From Stenotrophomonas sp. ZAC14D1_NAIMI4_1 (GTDB lineage: Bacteria; Pseudomonadota; Gammaproteobacteria; Xanthomonadales; Xanthomonadaceae), in the NCBI RefSeq assembly GCF_003086775.1, contig NZ_CP026001.1:2382407-2446406 (forward strand): a stretch of 64,000 nt of DNA, in the 5' to 3' direction. This document shows positions 54,488-63,910 of the stretch, in pieces (the first letter of the stretch is position 1; each line of letters opens with the position of its first letter). Below the pieces are notes generated by a model. It saw only the letters and a list, made by a program, of their open reading frames with translations, was not told the DNA's origin and ran no database searches. The translations under genes and the position numbers were made by a program.

Positions 54488-54949
54488 ATGAGCTTGCGAA
54501 ACGTGAGCGCCGCATCGGCGCTGCTGGCGTCGTCCCTGCTGCTTGGCGCCTGTGCCACCCACACCACCCCCAGCACGTTCAACCGGTCCGAGGTGGGCCG
54601 CGCGCAGACCGTCGAATGGGGCACGATCCAGTCCATCCGTGACGTGCAGATCCAGAACGATTCACGCGGCGTGGCGACCGTCACCGGCGCTGCCGTCGGC
54701 GGCATTGCCGGCAGTACCATCGGTGGTGGCCGGCGCGCGAATGCCGTCGGTGCGATCGTCGGTGCCGCTGCGGGCGGTGCGGCCGGCAATGCGCTGGCGC
54801 GCGGTGCACGCAATGGCGTGGAGATCACCGTACAGCTGGAAAACGGCCGCACCGTTGCCGTCGCGCAGGATGGCAATGCCGCCGACTACCGGGTCGGTGA
54901 TCGCGTCCGCGTCTCCAGCGATGGCGTGACCACCCGCGTCAGCCGATAA
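54488..54949 (+). CDS. SlyB-like outer-membrane lipoprotein (glycine-zipper)
   Basis: A 153-residue lipoprotein with lipobox LLGAC and a double glycine zipper (VTGAAVGGIAGSTIGGG, AIVGAAAGGAAGNA), followed by a small beta domain ending DRVRVSSDGVTTRV. This is the SlyB/Pcp layout of envelope-stress lipoproteins that sit in the outer membrane. GGAGAAGC precedes the ATG. The next gene starts 24 bases downstream. Confidence 0.93.
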   Translation: MSLRNVSAASALLASSLLLGACATHTTPSTFNRSEVGRAQTVEWGTIQSIRDVQIQNDSRGVATVTGAAVGGIAGSTIGGGRRANAVGAIVGAAAGGAAGNALARGARNGVEITVQLENGRTVAVAQDGNAADYRVGDRVRVSSDGVTTRVSR

Positions 54950-54973
54950 GCCCGCCTGAAAGGAGAGGTCGCC

Positions 54974-55489
54974 ATGCGTACTGTCCTGTTGTCCGCCCTT
55001 GCGTTGGCGCTGGCATCCAGCTGCAGCACCACCCCCACGATGACCACCAACGAGCGCATCGCGCTCTACTTCGAGCATGCTGGCGACCCGGTGCCCTCGT
55101 TCCGGCTCACCCGCTTCGTGCGCCAGACCCAGTGGACGCCGCTCGGTGACCGCGCGCTTGCGGTGTGGACCACACAGAGCCGCGGCTACCTGCTGCAGCT
55201 GCGCGGGCGCTGTACGGGCCTGTCGTTTGCCCACACCGTGCAGATGACCAACTCGTTCGGCATCGTCAGCGCCCGCTGGGACAGCGTCATCCCACGCACG
55301 GCCAGCATGCCCATGGCGCAGCAGTGCCGCATCATGCGCATCCGCCCGCTGGATGCCACCGGCCTGCGTGACGCGCGGCGCGAGATGCGCAGTACCACCC
55401 GCAGTGATCGCGCGACCGATGTGAGCCAGGACAACGGGCCGGACGTCAGTGATCGGCCGGCGGACTACATCGGCGAGCCGGCCAGCTGA
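54974..55489 (+). CDS. DUF6491-family lipoprotein
   Basis: A 171-residue protein with a lipoprotein-like start (LALALASSCSTTP; Cys17). The body (FRLTRFVRQTQWTPLGDRAL, GYLLQLRGRC, CRIMRIRPLD) fits DUF6491, small envelope proteins of Xanthomonadaceae and relatives. AAAGGAGAGG precedes the ATG. Its TGA shares bases with the start of the next gene (TGATG), so they are coupled. The function is unknown. Confidence 0.85.
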   Translation: MRTVLLSALALALASSCSTTPTMTTNERIALYFEHAGDPVPSFRLTRFVRQTQWTPLGDRALAVWTTQSRGYLLQLRGRCTGLSFAHTVQMTNSFGIVSARWDSVIPRTASMPMAQQCRIMRIRPLDATGLRDARREMRSTTRSDRATDVSQDNGPDVSDRPADYIGEPAS

Positions 55490-56022
55490 TGTCCCGCCTG
55501 CGCAGCCTGCTGGCCCGCGGCGTATCGCGCAGCCTGTTCGATGCGCGATGGATCATGGCGCCGTTCTACTTCGGCCTGGTGGTGGCCCTGGTGCTGCTGC
55601 TGGTGGTGTTCCTGCGCGAGCTGGCCGAGGGCCTGCTGGCCCTGCCCCAGCTCTCGCCGGTTGACGCGGTGCTGCTCACCCTCAGCCTGATCGACCTGTC
55701 ACTGGTGGCAAACCTGCTGCTCATCGTCACCCTGGCCGGCTACGAGAACTTCGTCGCGCGCATCGATTCGGGCGAGGAGCGGCGCCCGTCGTGGATGGGC
55801 ACGGTCGATTTCGCGGCGATGAAGATGAAGCTGATGGGGTCGATCATCGCCATTTCGGCCATTGCCCTGCTGCGTACCTTCATGAAGCTGGAAGAAGGCA
55901 AGCACGTCGAGCCGGAACTGCTGCGGATGATGGCGGTCATCCACGGCCTGCTGCTGGTGTCTGCCCTGGTGCTGGCCATCACCGAGCGCCTGGCGCGTAC
56001 TTCGAAGGCCCCTCCCCCCTAG
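55489..56022 (+). CDS. yqhA: YqhA-family membrane protein (UPF0114)
   Basis: A 177-residue inner-membrane protein with four hydrophobic segments and the UPF0114 signatures WIMAPFYFGLVVALVLLL, LIDLSLVANLLLIV, GYENFVARID and the KMKLMGSIIAISAI helix. Function unknown. It is coupled to the DUF6491 gene and ends at a rho-independent terminator. Confidence 0.92.
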   Translation: MSRLRSLLARGVSRSLFDARWIMAPFYFGLVVALVLLLVVFLRELAEGLLALPQLSPVDAVLLTLSLIDLSLVANLLLIVTLAGYENFVARIDSGEERRPSWMGTVDFAAMKMKLMGSIIAISAIALLRTFMKLEEGKHVEPELLRMMAVIHGLLLVSALVLAITERLARTSKAPPP

Positions 56023-56051
56023 GGTCTGCTTTGGTGTGGCAATCGATCAGG

Positions 56052-56100
56052 CCGTCCGGCCCGGACCTCCCCTCCCCGCGTGCCGGACGGTTCCCTTTTT
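56052..56100 (+). terminator. Rho-independent terminator
   Basis: CCGTCCGGC (56052-56060) pairs perfectly with GCCGGACGG (56082-56090), followed by TTCCCTTTTT. The 21-base loop is long and C-rich. It ends the SlyB-DUF6491-YqhA unit before the convergent ArcD-like gene. Confidence 0.8.
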
Positions 56101-56114
56101 CAGGGAAGGCCCCT

Positions 56115-57518
56115 TCACAGCCGCAGGTGCCCGCTTGCCAGCGCGGCCAGGCCGATCAGCGCCATCACCGTGAGCAGGGCCAGGGTGAACCGTTCGCCGC
56201 GCTGCAGCCTGACGCCGCGACCACGCTGCCAGGCCCAGTACATCAGCGAGCCGGGCACGTACAGCAGGCTGGACAGCAGCAGGTAGCGGGTGCCACCGGC
56301 CAGCAGCATCGCCGCGGCGTACAGCGTGGCCAGCGCCGCCACCCAGCGCATGGAGGCACCCTCGCCGCCCAGCGACAGCTTCAACTGGTAGGCGCCCACC
56401 AGCAGGTACGGCACCAGGGTCATGGCGCTGGTCATCATCAGGGCCAGGGTAAAGGCGTACTCGGCGAACCAGCTCACCAGCAGAAACAGCTGGATCACGC
56501 CATTGGTCAGCCACAGGGCGGCGGAGGGCACGCCGCGTGCGTTCTCGCCCGCCAGCTGCCCCGGCATCGCATCGTGGCTCGCGGCCGAATGCAGCACCTC
56601 GGCCGCCAGCAGCGACCACGACAGGTAGTTGCCCAGCACCGACACCAGCAGCCCCACGCTGATGAACAGCACGCCCCAGCGCCCGACCATGGCTTCCATC
56701 ACGCCGGCAACGGACGGGGTGCGCAGCGCCGCCAGTTCGGCACGCGGCAGGATGCCGTAGGACAGCAACGTGACCATCACCAGCAGGCTCAGCACACCCA
56801 GGAACCCAGCGACCGTGGCAATGCCCACGTCCTCGCGGCGGCGCGCATGGCGCGAATAGACACTTGCCCCTTCGATGCCAACGAACACGAACACGGTCAC
56901 CAGCAGCGTGCCGCGCACCTGCTGCCACAGCGGCTCGGGAGCACCGTCACTGCCGCCGGCCAGGTTGGCGATGAAGACATCCGGCTGGAAATGCAGCAGC
57001 AGGAAGAAGACGAACACCCCCAGCGGCACCAGCTTGGCCACGGTGGCGACGGTATTGATCAGCGCTGCTTCCTTGATGCCGCGCAGGATGAGGAAGTGAA
57101 AGCCCCACAGCAGCAGCGATGCGGACGCAATCGCCAGCACGGTGGTGCCATCCCCGAACGCCGGAAAGAAATGCCCGAGGGTGGCCTTGATGAGTATGAG
57201 GCAGGCCACATCGGCCAGGCAGCAGCCCAGCCAGTAGCCCACCGCCGAGAGAAAGCCGGCATAGGGCCCGAAGCCGGCCCGCGCATAGGCGTAGATGCCC
57301 GAATCCAGCTCCGGCTTCAGCCGCGACAGCGACTGGAACACCAGCGCCAGCATCAGCATGCCGCTGCCGGCGATGGCCCAGGCGATCATCGCCCCCTGGC
57401 CGCCGGTGCGCAGCGCAAAGGCCGCAGGCAGCGCGAACATGCCTGAGCCGATCATCGAGCCGACCACCAGGGCGGTCAGCTCCAGCCGGGAAAGCTGCCG
57501 GGTCTGCGCCGGGTTCAT
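56115..57518 (-). CDS. Basic amino-acid antiporter, ArcD/APA type (second copy)
   Basis: A 467-residue inner-membrane transporter with about 12-13 helices. It starts LTALVVGSMIGSGMFALP, the Gly-rich helix 1 motif of the APA superfamily, and has FVFVGIEGASVYSRHARRR and KPELDSGIYAYARAGFG. It is similar throughout to the gene just upstream at 57541-58968, so the two arose by tandem duplication. It probably exchanges arginine for ornithine or a related pair. It lies 22 bases after the first copy. Confidence 0.9.
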   Translation of the reverse strand: MNPAQTRQLSRLELTALVVGSMIGSGMFALPAAFALRTGGQGAMIAWAIAGSGMLMLALVFQSLSRLKPELDSGIYAYARAGFGPYAGFLSAVGYWLGCCLADVACLILIKATLGHFFPAFGDGTTVLAIASASLLLWGFHFLILRGIKEAALINTVATVAKLVPLGVFVFFLLLHFQPDVFIANLAGGSDGAPEPLWQQVRGTLLVTVFVFVGIEGASVYSRHARRREDVGIATVAGFLGVLSLLVMVTLLSYGILPRAELAALRTPSVAGVMEAMVGRWGVLFISVGLLVSVLGNYLSWSLLAAEVLHSAASHDAMPGQLAGENARGVPSAALWLTNGVIQLFLLVSWFAEYAFTLALMMTSAMTLVPYLLVGAYQLKLSLGGEGASMRWVAALATLYAAAMLLAGGTRYLLLSSLLYVPGSLMYWAWQRGRGVRLQRGERFTLALLTVMALIGLAALASGHLRL

Positions 57519-57540
57519 CGTGCACCCTCCCCGGCTGCGC

Positions 57541-58968
57541 TCAGATCTCGATGTACCCGGTCGCGATCCAGTAGACGCCCACGAGGGCGGCGATGATGGC
57601 CAGCACCAGGATCGCGGCGTCGGAGGACCGGGTGATGAACTTCTGCCCCTGCTCGCGCCGCGCCCACAGGTACAGCAGGCTGCCCGGCGCATACAGCACG
57701 GCCGAAAGCACGATGTACTTGATGCCGCCGGCCCAGAGCAGGAAGGCGGTGTAGATGGTGGCGGCCACGCAGAGGAACAGATCGCGCCCCCTGTCCTGCG
57801 GCCAGACGTCATAGGTTTCCCCTTTGCGCGTCAGCTGCAGCCCGTAGGCGGCCACCAGGAAGAACGGAATCAGGGACATCGCGCTGGTCAGGTTCAGCAT
57901 CAGGCTGAAGGCATCGCGCGACCAGTAGGTGCTGATGACGATCAGCTGGATGATGATGTTGGTGGCCCACAGGGCCGCCGAAGGCACGCCGTTGGCGTTT
58001 TCGCGGGCGAACACCTTGGGCATGTCCCGGGTGCGCGCGGCCGCGGACAGCACTTCGGCGCAGATCAGCGACCAGGTGAGGTAGGCGCCCAGTACCGATA
58101 CCAGCAGTCCGACGCTGACGAAGATCGCGCCCCATTGCCCCACCACCGCCTCCAGCAGCGCGGCCATCGACGGCTGGCGCATCGCGGCGATGTCCGCACG
58201 CGGCACCACCGCATACGGCAGCAGGGTCACCAGCACCATCAGCGTGGTCACCACCAGGAAGCCGGTGATGGTCGCCGAGCCGACATCGCGTCGATCCTTG
58301 GCATAGCGCGAATAGACGCTGGCCCCCTCGATGCCGAGGAACACGAACACGGTCACCAGCATGGTCGCGCGGACCTGGGCAAAGATGCCGCCCTCCAGGT
58401 CACCGCCGTAGAAGTTGAGGGTGAACATCTCCGTACGGAACGCGAAGACCATGATGGCCAGGAAGACCAGGATGGGAATGACCTTGGCAATGGTCACGAT
58501 CTTGTTGATGGCCGCTGCCTGCTGCACGCCGCGCAGGATCATGAAATGGAACAGCCAGATGCCGATCGACGCGACCAGGATGGCCACCACGGTATTGCCA
58601 TCGCCGAACACCGGGAAGAAGGCACCGAGCGTGGACTTGATCAGCACCCAGTAGGACACGTTGCCGATGCAGCTGCCGATCCAGTAGCCAAACGCAGAGA
58701 GGAAGCCGGGGTAGTCGCCGAACCCTTCCTTGGCGTAGGCAAACACGCCCGCATCCAGGTCGGGCTTGCGTTCGGCCAGCAGCTGGAACACGCGCGCCAG
58801 CGTGTACATGCCCAGGCCGGCGATGAGCCAGGCCACCACCGCGCCCAGTGGCCCGGTGGCGCCTGCAAACGTGCGTGGAAGGGAGAAGATGCCTGCACCG
58901 ATCATTCCGCCGACGACCATGGCGGTGAGCTGGGTGCGTGTCATCTTGATCAGGTGGGAGGAAGACAT
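57541..58968 (-). CDS. arcD: Basic amino-acid antiporter, ArcD/APA type (first copy)
   Basis: A 475-residue transporter with the helix 1 motif VVGGMIGAGIFSLP, KPDLDAGVFAYAKEGFG and FVFLGIEGASVYSRYAKDRR, as in arginine:ornithine antiporters. GGAG lies eight bases before the ATG at 58968. It is the first of two tandem copies. With the arginine deiminase gene 3.3 kb away on the same strand it suggests use of arginine, though arcB and arcC are not in the window. Confidence 0.92.
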   Translation of the reverse strand: MSSSHLIKMTRTQLTAMVVGGMIGAGIFSLPRTFAGATGPLGAVVAWLIAGLGMYTLARVFQLLAERKPDLDAGVFAYAKEGFGDYPGFLSAFGYWIGSCIGNVSYWVLIKSTLGAFFPVFGDGNTVVAILVASIGIWLFHFMILRGVQQAAAINKIVTIAKVIPILVFLAIMVFAFRTEMFTLNFYGGDLEGGIFAQVRATMLVTVFVFLGIEGASVYSRYAKDRRDVGSATITGFLVVTTLMVLVTLLPYAVVPRADIAAMRQPSMAALLEAVVGQWGAIFVSVGLLVSVLGAYLTWSLICAEVLSAAARTRDMPKVFARENANGVPSAALWATNIIIQLIVISTYWSRDAFSLMLNLTSAMSLIPFFLVAAYGLQLTRKGETYDVWPQDRGRDLFLCVAATIYTAFLLWAGGIKYIVLSAVLYAPGSLLYLWARREQGQKFITRSSDAAILVLAIIAALVGVYWIATGYIEI

Positions 58969-59078
58969 GGCAAACGCTCCACCGGCTGGCAAGGTCAGTG
59001 GGCGCATAGTGGCCCATTCCCTTTCGCTGCGCCTCAGTACTTCTACCGGTTATGCCGTGTCTTCTGCAACGGCCATCA

Positions 59079-59715
59079 CTAAAAGTGACGCGTCGCGCTT
59101 TCCACCAGGCCAAGCTCGTGTGCGCGGCGCACCAGCTCGATGGTGCCGTGCACGCCGAAGGCCTGCATCAGGGCGTACTTGTGCGATTCCACGGTGCGCA
59201 CCGAGATGCCCAGCGAATAGGCGATCTGCTTTGAGCGCAGGCCCAGCGCGACCTGGCTGAGGATCTGCCGCTGCTTGTCGGTGAGCGGTGGCGTGCGGCA
59301 CGACCCGCCTGCGATCACCGGTGCCGCCAGCGCCGGGCTCACGTAATGGCGGCCGTTGATAACGTCCTCCACCGCGCGCAGCAGCTCTTCGCCGGCTGCG
59401 GATTTTAGTACGTAGCCCATCGCACCCGCGCGCAGCGCATCCCTGGCCAGCCACGGATCGGCGTGCATGGTGAGGAAGATGAAAGGCACCTGCAGGCCCG
59501 TGGCGTACAACTGGCGCATCGCGTCCAGGCCGTTGGCGTGCTGCATGCTGATATCGGAGATGACCAGCGCGAAGCTGCCGGACTGCACCTGCTGCAGCAG
59601 CCGCTCAGCGGAATCGACGCGCACCACCGGGTGGCAGCAGGCTCTCCACTCCTTCGGCGACGAGCACGTGGTCGTCCGCAACAAGTATCCGCGTTTGCGC
59701 TTGGGGGCTGGACAT
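59079..59715 (-). pseudogene. NarL-type response regulator, frameshifted in receiver
   Basis: From the ATG at 59715 the frame reads MSSPQAQTRILVADDHVLVAEGVESLL, then runs into a TGA at 59605-59607. The rest of the protein continues in another frame from 59627 (VVRVDSAERLLQQVQ, phospho-Asp in LVISDISM, Lys in YVLKSAAG) to an intact LuxR HTH (LTDKQRQILSQVALG, ISVRTVESHKYALMQ). Homologues have about five residues between the LL and VV; here only seven bases remain, which fits an eight-base deletion. A GTG/ATG in the second frame could give a product without the DD acidic pair. The likely partner kinase is at 60916. Confidence 0.8.
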
Positions 59716-59836
59716 CGTGGCTCCGCACAGAGCTTCCGTTCCGCGTTACGCGGGCGCGCCATTCGTGCTCGATCATTGGTGCCAACTCGTGAAGGAGGTG
59801 TCAGTTCGCCGGCCGCTGACGCCTGCTTCGGTAGAT

Positions 59837-60829
59837 TTACTTAGCCACAGCCCGGCGTGCCCTGGCTGCGGCCAGCGTCTCCACGGGCAACTCCTCGAAC
59901 AGATGCCGGTAGTCGGCGGAGAAGCGTCCCAGGTGGCTGAAGCCCAGCTCCATGGCCACGCCGGTGACACCGTCGGCAGGCGCGCCAGTGGCCAGCCGGC
60001 GGCGCGCTTCATTCAACCGCGCCAGCTTGTACCAGCGGCACGGGCCGATGCCATGGACCTGCTTGAACAGCCGTTCAAGCTGCCGGGGTTGTGTATCCAG
60101 TCCACTGCACAACGCCTCCAGTTTCATGCCCTCGGCCAGGCTCTCCTCCATCATCCGCTCGGCCTGGGCCAGCGCACGCAGGCGGCGCTGCAACAGCTCG
60201 TTGACGTGGAAGGGCTCGGCCGTACACTCCACCACGGCGTCGACGAAGGCATCGATCAAGTACTGTTCGACCGTGGCAAAGGCGGACTGCTGCGCCGTTT
60301 CGTCCCAGCGGGATGCACTGTCGAGGACGGAAAGAATGCGCTCGCACAGCATCAGGCAGCGCTGGGTTGGCGGTGCCAGCAGCTGCCAGCCGATCCGTGG
60401 CAACCGTGGTTCGACGCCCAGGCGTTGCTGGGCCGTGCGCATCAGCAGTTCGCGCTCGATGCGCAGCACGCACCAGCGCCAGTGCGCAGGAATGGAGACA
60501 TCCACGGCGTACTGCTCGGCAAACACCATCAGGCGGCCGCGCTCGACCACGTGGCCGCTGGCCCAGAGTGGCTGATCGCAACTGACGGCCATCGCGATCG
60601 TCATCACATCGCGATCGAATTCCCCACGCGCCAAGACCGGCAGCGAGTACACGCCGCAATCCAGGCTGCACCGCTGCAGGCTCAACCGCTCCACCCGCGC
60701 GGTAAAACCGCCGCCGGCCAGCAGGCGCTGGTCGAAACAGCTGTGATGGACCACGCCCCGCAATATCTCTGGATCAAAACCACTCAGCGTGAAGGCGCTG
60801 AAACGTGAGACTGAGGCACAGGTTTCCAT
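59837..60829 (-). CDS. AraC-family transcriptional regulator
   Basis: A 330-residue regulator with an N-terminal sensing domain of no clear family and a C-terminal AraC pair: KLEALCSGLDTQPRQLERLFK and TGVAMELGFSHLGRFSADYR, with GIGPCRWYKLARLNEARRR between. This resembles the EutR/OruR-like group (helix-turn-helix at the very end). The ATG at 60829 is used; a GTG at 60838 is also possible. It lies between the broken response regulator and the divergent histidine kinase. Confidence 0.9.
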   Translation of the reverse strand: METCASVSRFSAFTLSGFDPEILRGVVHHSCFDQRLLAGGGFTARVERLSLQRCSLDCGVYSLPVLARGEFDRDVMTIAMAVSCDQPLWASGHVVERGRLMVFAEQYAVDVSIPAHWRWCVLRIERELLMRTAQQRLGVEPRLPRIGWQLLAPPTQRCLMLCERILSVLDSASRWDETAQQSAFATVEQYLIDAFVDAVVECTAEPFHVNELLQRRLRALAQAERMMEESLAEGMKLEALCSGLDTQPRQLERLFKQVHGIGPCRWYKLARLNEARRRLATGAPADGVTGVAMELGFSHLGRFSADYRHLFEELPVETLAAARARRAVAK

Positions 60830-60915
60830 CTGCAACACCTGTAGATGTCGGGAAATGGATAGCGCAGCTTGAATGGTGTCTTAACATCATCGGCGGTCCA
60901 ACACAACCGGACTCC

Positions 60916-62568
60916 ATGAGCGAGTTCATCGACCCTGTGCGTCCGGCCTCCCCCGCTCCCCCACGCCTGGACGCTGGTGCGCTGACCCAAGGCAAGACAG
61001 ACCCCGGGTCGGCCGTGCTGCTGCCGGCTGTGCTTATTGCCGTGTCCGCCGCGCTGGGGCAGCTGGCCACGATGGACGTCTGGCATGCCTCCTCCAGCCC
61101 GCAGGGCCTCTGCCTGCTGGGTGCGATGTTCCTGTGCGTGCTGCTGTCCACCCATGGCACGCGCGCCATCGTCTGGTCCAGTGCCGTCTGGGTCGGCGGC
61201 ATTTCGGCGCAGATTGCGACGGACGTCGCGTTTCCCGCGTATCTGCCGCTGCACATCGCCTACTGCCTGCTGCTGCTCCCTGCTGCCCGCTACCTGGCCC
61301 TGCCCGCTCGCGGCGCCAACCCACTGCAGAGCTCGGCATGGGTGCTGCGCTTCGTGGTGTGTTGCGGGCTGGTGCTGCCGCTGCTGATCGCCACGATGTA
61401 CTGGATGGTGGGCGGCGCGCTGGGCCTGCCGCCGTGGCAGACCTACTGGCATTCCAACTTCCTCGCGCAGGCGCTGGGCTTCCTGCTGTTCGTTCCCATC
61501 CACGTCGGCCTCACGCATCGCGGCACGGGGGCTGGCCCGCGCCTGTCGCTGAGCCAGGTTGCGCCGCTGGCCATCTTCATCGCGCTGGCGGCCACCGCGT
61601 GGGCCAATCTCAGTTCCAGTGCCGCCCTTGCGCACACGCTGCTGGTGGTCAGCCTGCTGCGCACCTTGCTGGTGGTGCTGTTCCTGTGCGGTGCGGGCAC
61701 CGCGTTCCTGTCGCTGCTGATGCTCACGCTGGGCTGCCTGCAGGTGAATTTCGCAGAAGGCGAGGCCACCACGCCATGGGAAGGCAGCACGGCAGTGACC
61801 GTCATCCAGATCGGCGCGCTGGTGGCGGTGATGGGCCTGCTGATGATGGTGGTGATTTCCGAGCAATGGCGGCACCTGCGCACCACGCTGGAAGAGGCCG
61901 ATGCGCGCATGGCGGTGATGGCCGGGCAACTCATCAAGGTGCAGGAGGAGGAACGCACGCGCATTGCACGCGATCTGCACGATGACATCAACCAGTCCAT
62001 CGCTGCCGTGTCCATCCAGCTGAGCAGCGTCAGGCGGCAGTTGCCGGGGCCGTACCAGGACAGCCTTTCGGTGCTGCAGTGGAAACTGACCGATGTTTCC
62101 GAGCGGGTGCGGCAGATCTCGCACGATCTGCATCCCAGCATCCTGCACTTCAGTACCCTCGCCTCTGCACTGGAGAGCCTGTGCCAATCGCACTCCGGGC
62201 CGCCACGCGTGACCTTTGTCGGCTGTGCCGAAACCGAGGACGACCTGACGCGGGAGCAGAAGATCAATCTGTTCCGCATCGCCCAGGAAGCGCTGCATAA
62301 CGTGGTGCGTCACGCCCAGGCGGAGTCGGCCACGATTTCATTCAGCACCGACGCGCATCTGGCGGTACTGCGCATCTGCGATGACGGCGTTGGGTTGCCC
62401 CGGCAGGCACGGCGCTCGCGCGGGCCCGGGCTGGGGGTGATCACGATGGAGGAGCGGACGCGGCTGCTGCGGGGGGTGCTGGTGCTGGGGGAGGCGCCGG
62501 AGGGAGGGACGTGCGTGGAGGTGCGGATACCGCTGGAGGAGAGTGTGTTTCTAGGGGTTGATGAGTGA
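60916..62568 (+). CDS. MASE1-type membrane sensor histidine kinase (HisKA_3)
   Basis: The 550-residue kinase has an N-terminal membrane domain of about eight helices in MASE1 style (YWMVGGALGLPPWQTYW, FLAQALGFLLFVPIHVGL), a short coiled segment, then a NarX/DegS-type kinase core: His in ERTRIARDLHDDINQ, N-box QEALHNVVRHA, DDGVGLPRQ and GLGVITMEERTRLL. It should phosphorylate a NarL-type regulator; the obvious partner at 59079-59715 is frameshifted, so this kinase may be an orphan. Start ATG 60916. Confidence 0.92.
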   Translation: MSEFIDPVRPASPAPPRLDAGALTQGKTDPGSAVLLPAVLIAVSAALGQLATMDVWHASSSPQGLCLLGAMFLCVLLSTHGTRAIVWSSAVWVGGISAQIATDVAFPAYLPLHIAYCLLLLPAARYLALPARGANPLQSSAWVLRFVVCCGLVLPLLIATMYWMVGGALGLPPWQTYWHSNFLAQALGFLLFVPIHVGLTHRGTGAGPRLSLSQVAPLAIFIALAATAWANLSSSAALAHTLLVVSLLRTLLVVLFLCGAGTAFLSLLMLTLGCLQVNFAEGEATTPWEGSTAVTVIQIGALVAVMGLLMMVVISEQWRHLRTTLEEADARMAVMAGQLIKVQEEERTRIARDLHDDINQSIAAVSIQLSSVRRQLPGPYQDSLSVLQWKLTDVSERVRQISHDLHPSILHFSTLASALESLCQSHSGPPRVTFVGCAETEDDLTREQKINLFRIAQEALHNVVRHAQAESATISFSTDAHLAVLRICDDGVGLPRQARRSRGPGLGVITMEERTRLLRGVLVLGEAPEGGTCVEVRIPLEESVFLGVDE

Positions 62569-62722
62569 CTGTGCTGGCGCCCTGTTGAGCAGATCGCTAC
62601 GTGCTGCGGCGTAGGGAAAGCCCTTGTCGCAGCGTAGGAAAAGTCCGATCCCTGTCTTCCCGCGAAGGTAAACGGTGCGATCCCGTATAGTTCCCTCCCT
62701 CAGACGGAACTGCTGGCGCACC

Positions 62723-63490
62723 ATGCCCTACCTTGGAATAGGACTCCACTTCATCGCCGCGATCTATTTCGCGGTACACGCCATCCGCTCAGGCCAGAGC
62801 CTGTACTGGCTCCTGCTGCTGTTCTCGTTCCCGCTGCTGGGCAGCGTGGTCTACGGTCTGGCGATCTACCTGCCGGAAATCCGCCATTCGCGCGGCGCGC
62901 GCCAAGTGGTCAGTTCGGCGAAGCAGTTCATCGACCCAGGCAAGGACCTGCGCAATGCGCGGGCCGAACTTTCCCGAACGCCGACCGTGCAGAATCGCGT
63001 CCGCCTGGGCATGCAGCTGCTGGGGGCGGGCCAGGCCGAGGAAGCCCGGGAGCTGCTTGAACTGGCCGCCAGCTCGCCGCTGGGGGATGACCCGTACATC
63101 CTGACGGGCCTTGCCCGCGCGCGTTTTGAATCCGGACAGGCCGCGCTTGCGGTGGAGACGCTGGAAGGTCTGTTTGCCCGCCATCCGGACGTTCGCCGCA
63201 AGCCCGAGCAGACCCTGCTGTATGCGCAGGCGCTGGCTGGTGCCCGTTCGCCTGGCGCCCAGGCCGCCTTCGAGCGCGCCGTGGAATGCGGCAACGATGC
63301 CGAAGCACGCTGCGTGTACGCGGAGTGGCTGCTGACCCAGCCTGACGCTGCGGACCGTGAGCGGAGCCACAGCCTGTTTGCCAGCATTCTGGACGATGCC
63401 CGGCACTGGTCACGCCACGCCCGCAGCCACAACGCGCTGTGGCTGGACCGCAGCAAGGCGAGGATGAAGGAACTGCAGCGGGCGCGCTGA
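62723..63490 (+). CDS. Membrane-anchored TPR-like protein
   Basis: A 255-residue protein. Two N-terminal helices (GIGLHFIAAIYFAVHAI, LYWLLLLFSFPLLGSVVYGLAIYLPEI) resemble the membrane-anchored start of some cardiolipin-synthase-like (PLDc_N) proteins; the rest is helical with TPR-like repeats (VRLGMQLLGAGQAEEARELLE, LARARFESGQAALAVETLEGL). It likely serves as a scaffold at the inner membrane. The ATG at 62723 is chosen by layout. A 154-base gap separates it from the kinase gene. Confidence 0.85.
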   Translation: MPYLGIGLHFIAAIYFAVHAIRSGQSLYWLLLLFSFPLLGSVVYGLAIYLPEIRHSRGARQVVSSAKQFIDPGKDLRNARAELSRTPTVQNRVRLGMQLLGAGQAEEARELLELAASSPLGDDPYILTGLARARFESGQAALAVETLEGLFARHPDVRRKPEQTLLYAQALAGARSPGAQAAFERAVECGNDAEARCVYAEWLLTQPDAADRERSHSLFASILDDARHWSRHARSHNALWLDRSKARMKELQRAR

Positions 63491-63523
63491 GCGGGCCTTA
63501 TCTGCGACCCCGATAGGGCTCGC
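63491..63523. terminator. Hairpin between convergent genes
   Basis: GCGGGCCTTATC (63491-63502) and GATAGGGCTCGC (63512-63523) form a 12-base stem with two G-U pairs and a nine-base loop. It lies at the ends of the TPR gene and the convergent excalibur gene; its second arm is in the latter's coding end. No T-run. Confidence 0.4.
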
Positions 63524-63842
63524 ACCCTATCCCATCATTGTCGCGGTCCAGGTGTGGGCCGTAGCCCGGTTCGCCCCGGCGCACGGGGGCTGCGCCTGCG
63601 GCGCGCGCTTCGGCACAGTTGGCGAACGGGCGGTTGCTGCCTGCAGGCCAGGGGGCCAGGTTGTTGCGGGGTGATTCGATGCTGCGCGGCGCGATGGATG
63701 CACCGCGATGGCAGTGGTAGTCGCCGGTCTTGCGATTGGTGTGGCAGCCGTTCTTGTCCAGTCCGCCGCTGTGGGCGGAGGATGTCAGCGGGACCGCCAA
63801 GGCGATGAGCGCGACTGCCAGATGCGCGGTGCGGATATCCAT
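63498..63842 (-). CDS. Exported YHYH / excalibur calcium-binding protein
   Basis: A 114-residue protein with a signal peptide (LAVALIALAVPLTSSAHS). A YHYH-type motif follows (GCHTNRKTGDYHCHRG), then an excalibur domain (FANCAEARAAGAAPV, with DRDNDGIGCEP) with the Asp-rich calcium loop. Excalibur domains occur with extracellular nucleases and cell-wall proteins; no enzyme domain is present here. It is convergent with the TPR gene. Confidence 0.93.
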   Translation of the reverse strand: MDIRTAHLAVALIALAVPLTSSAHSGGLDKNGCHTNRKTGDYHCHRGASIAPRSIESPRNNLAPWPAGSNRPFANCAEARAAGAAPVRRGEPGYGPHLDRDNDGIGCEPYRGRR

Positions 63843-63910
63843 GCCCTCCCCCTGTCAGGCGTGCGTTCCCGACGCGGAGGCTAGCACGGAGATGCCGGTT
63901 CGGAGGCCCT

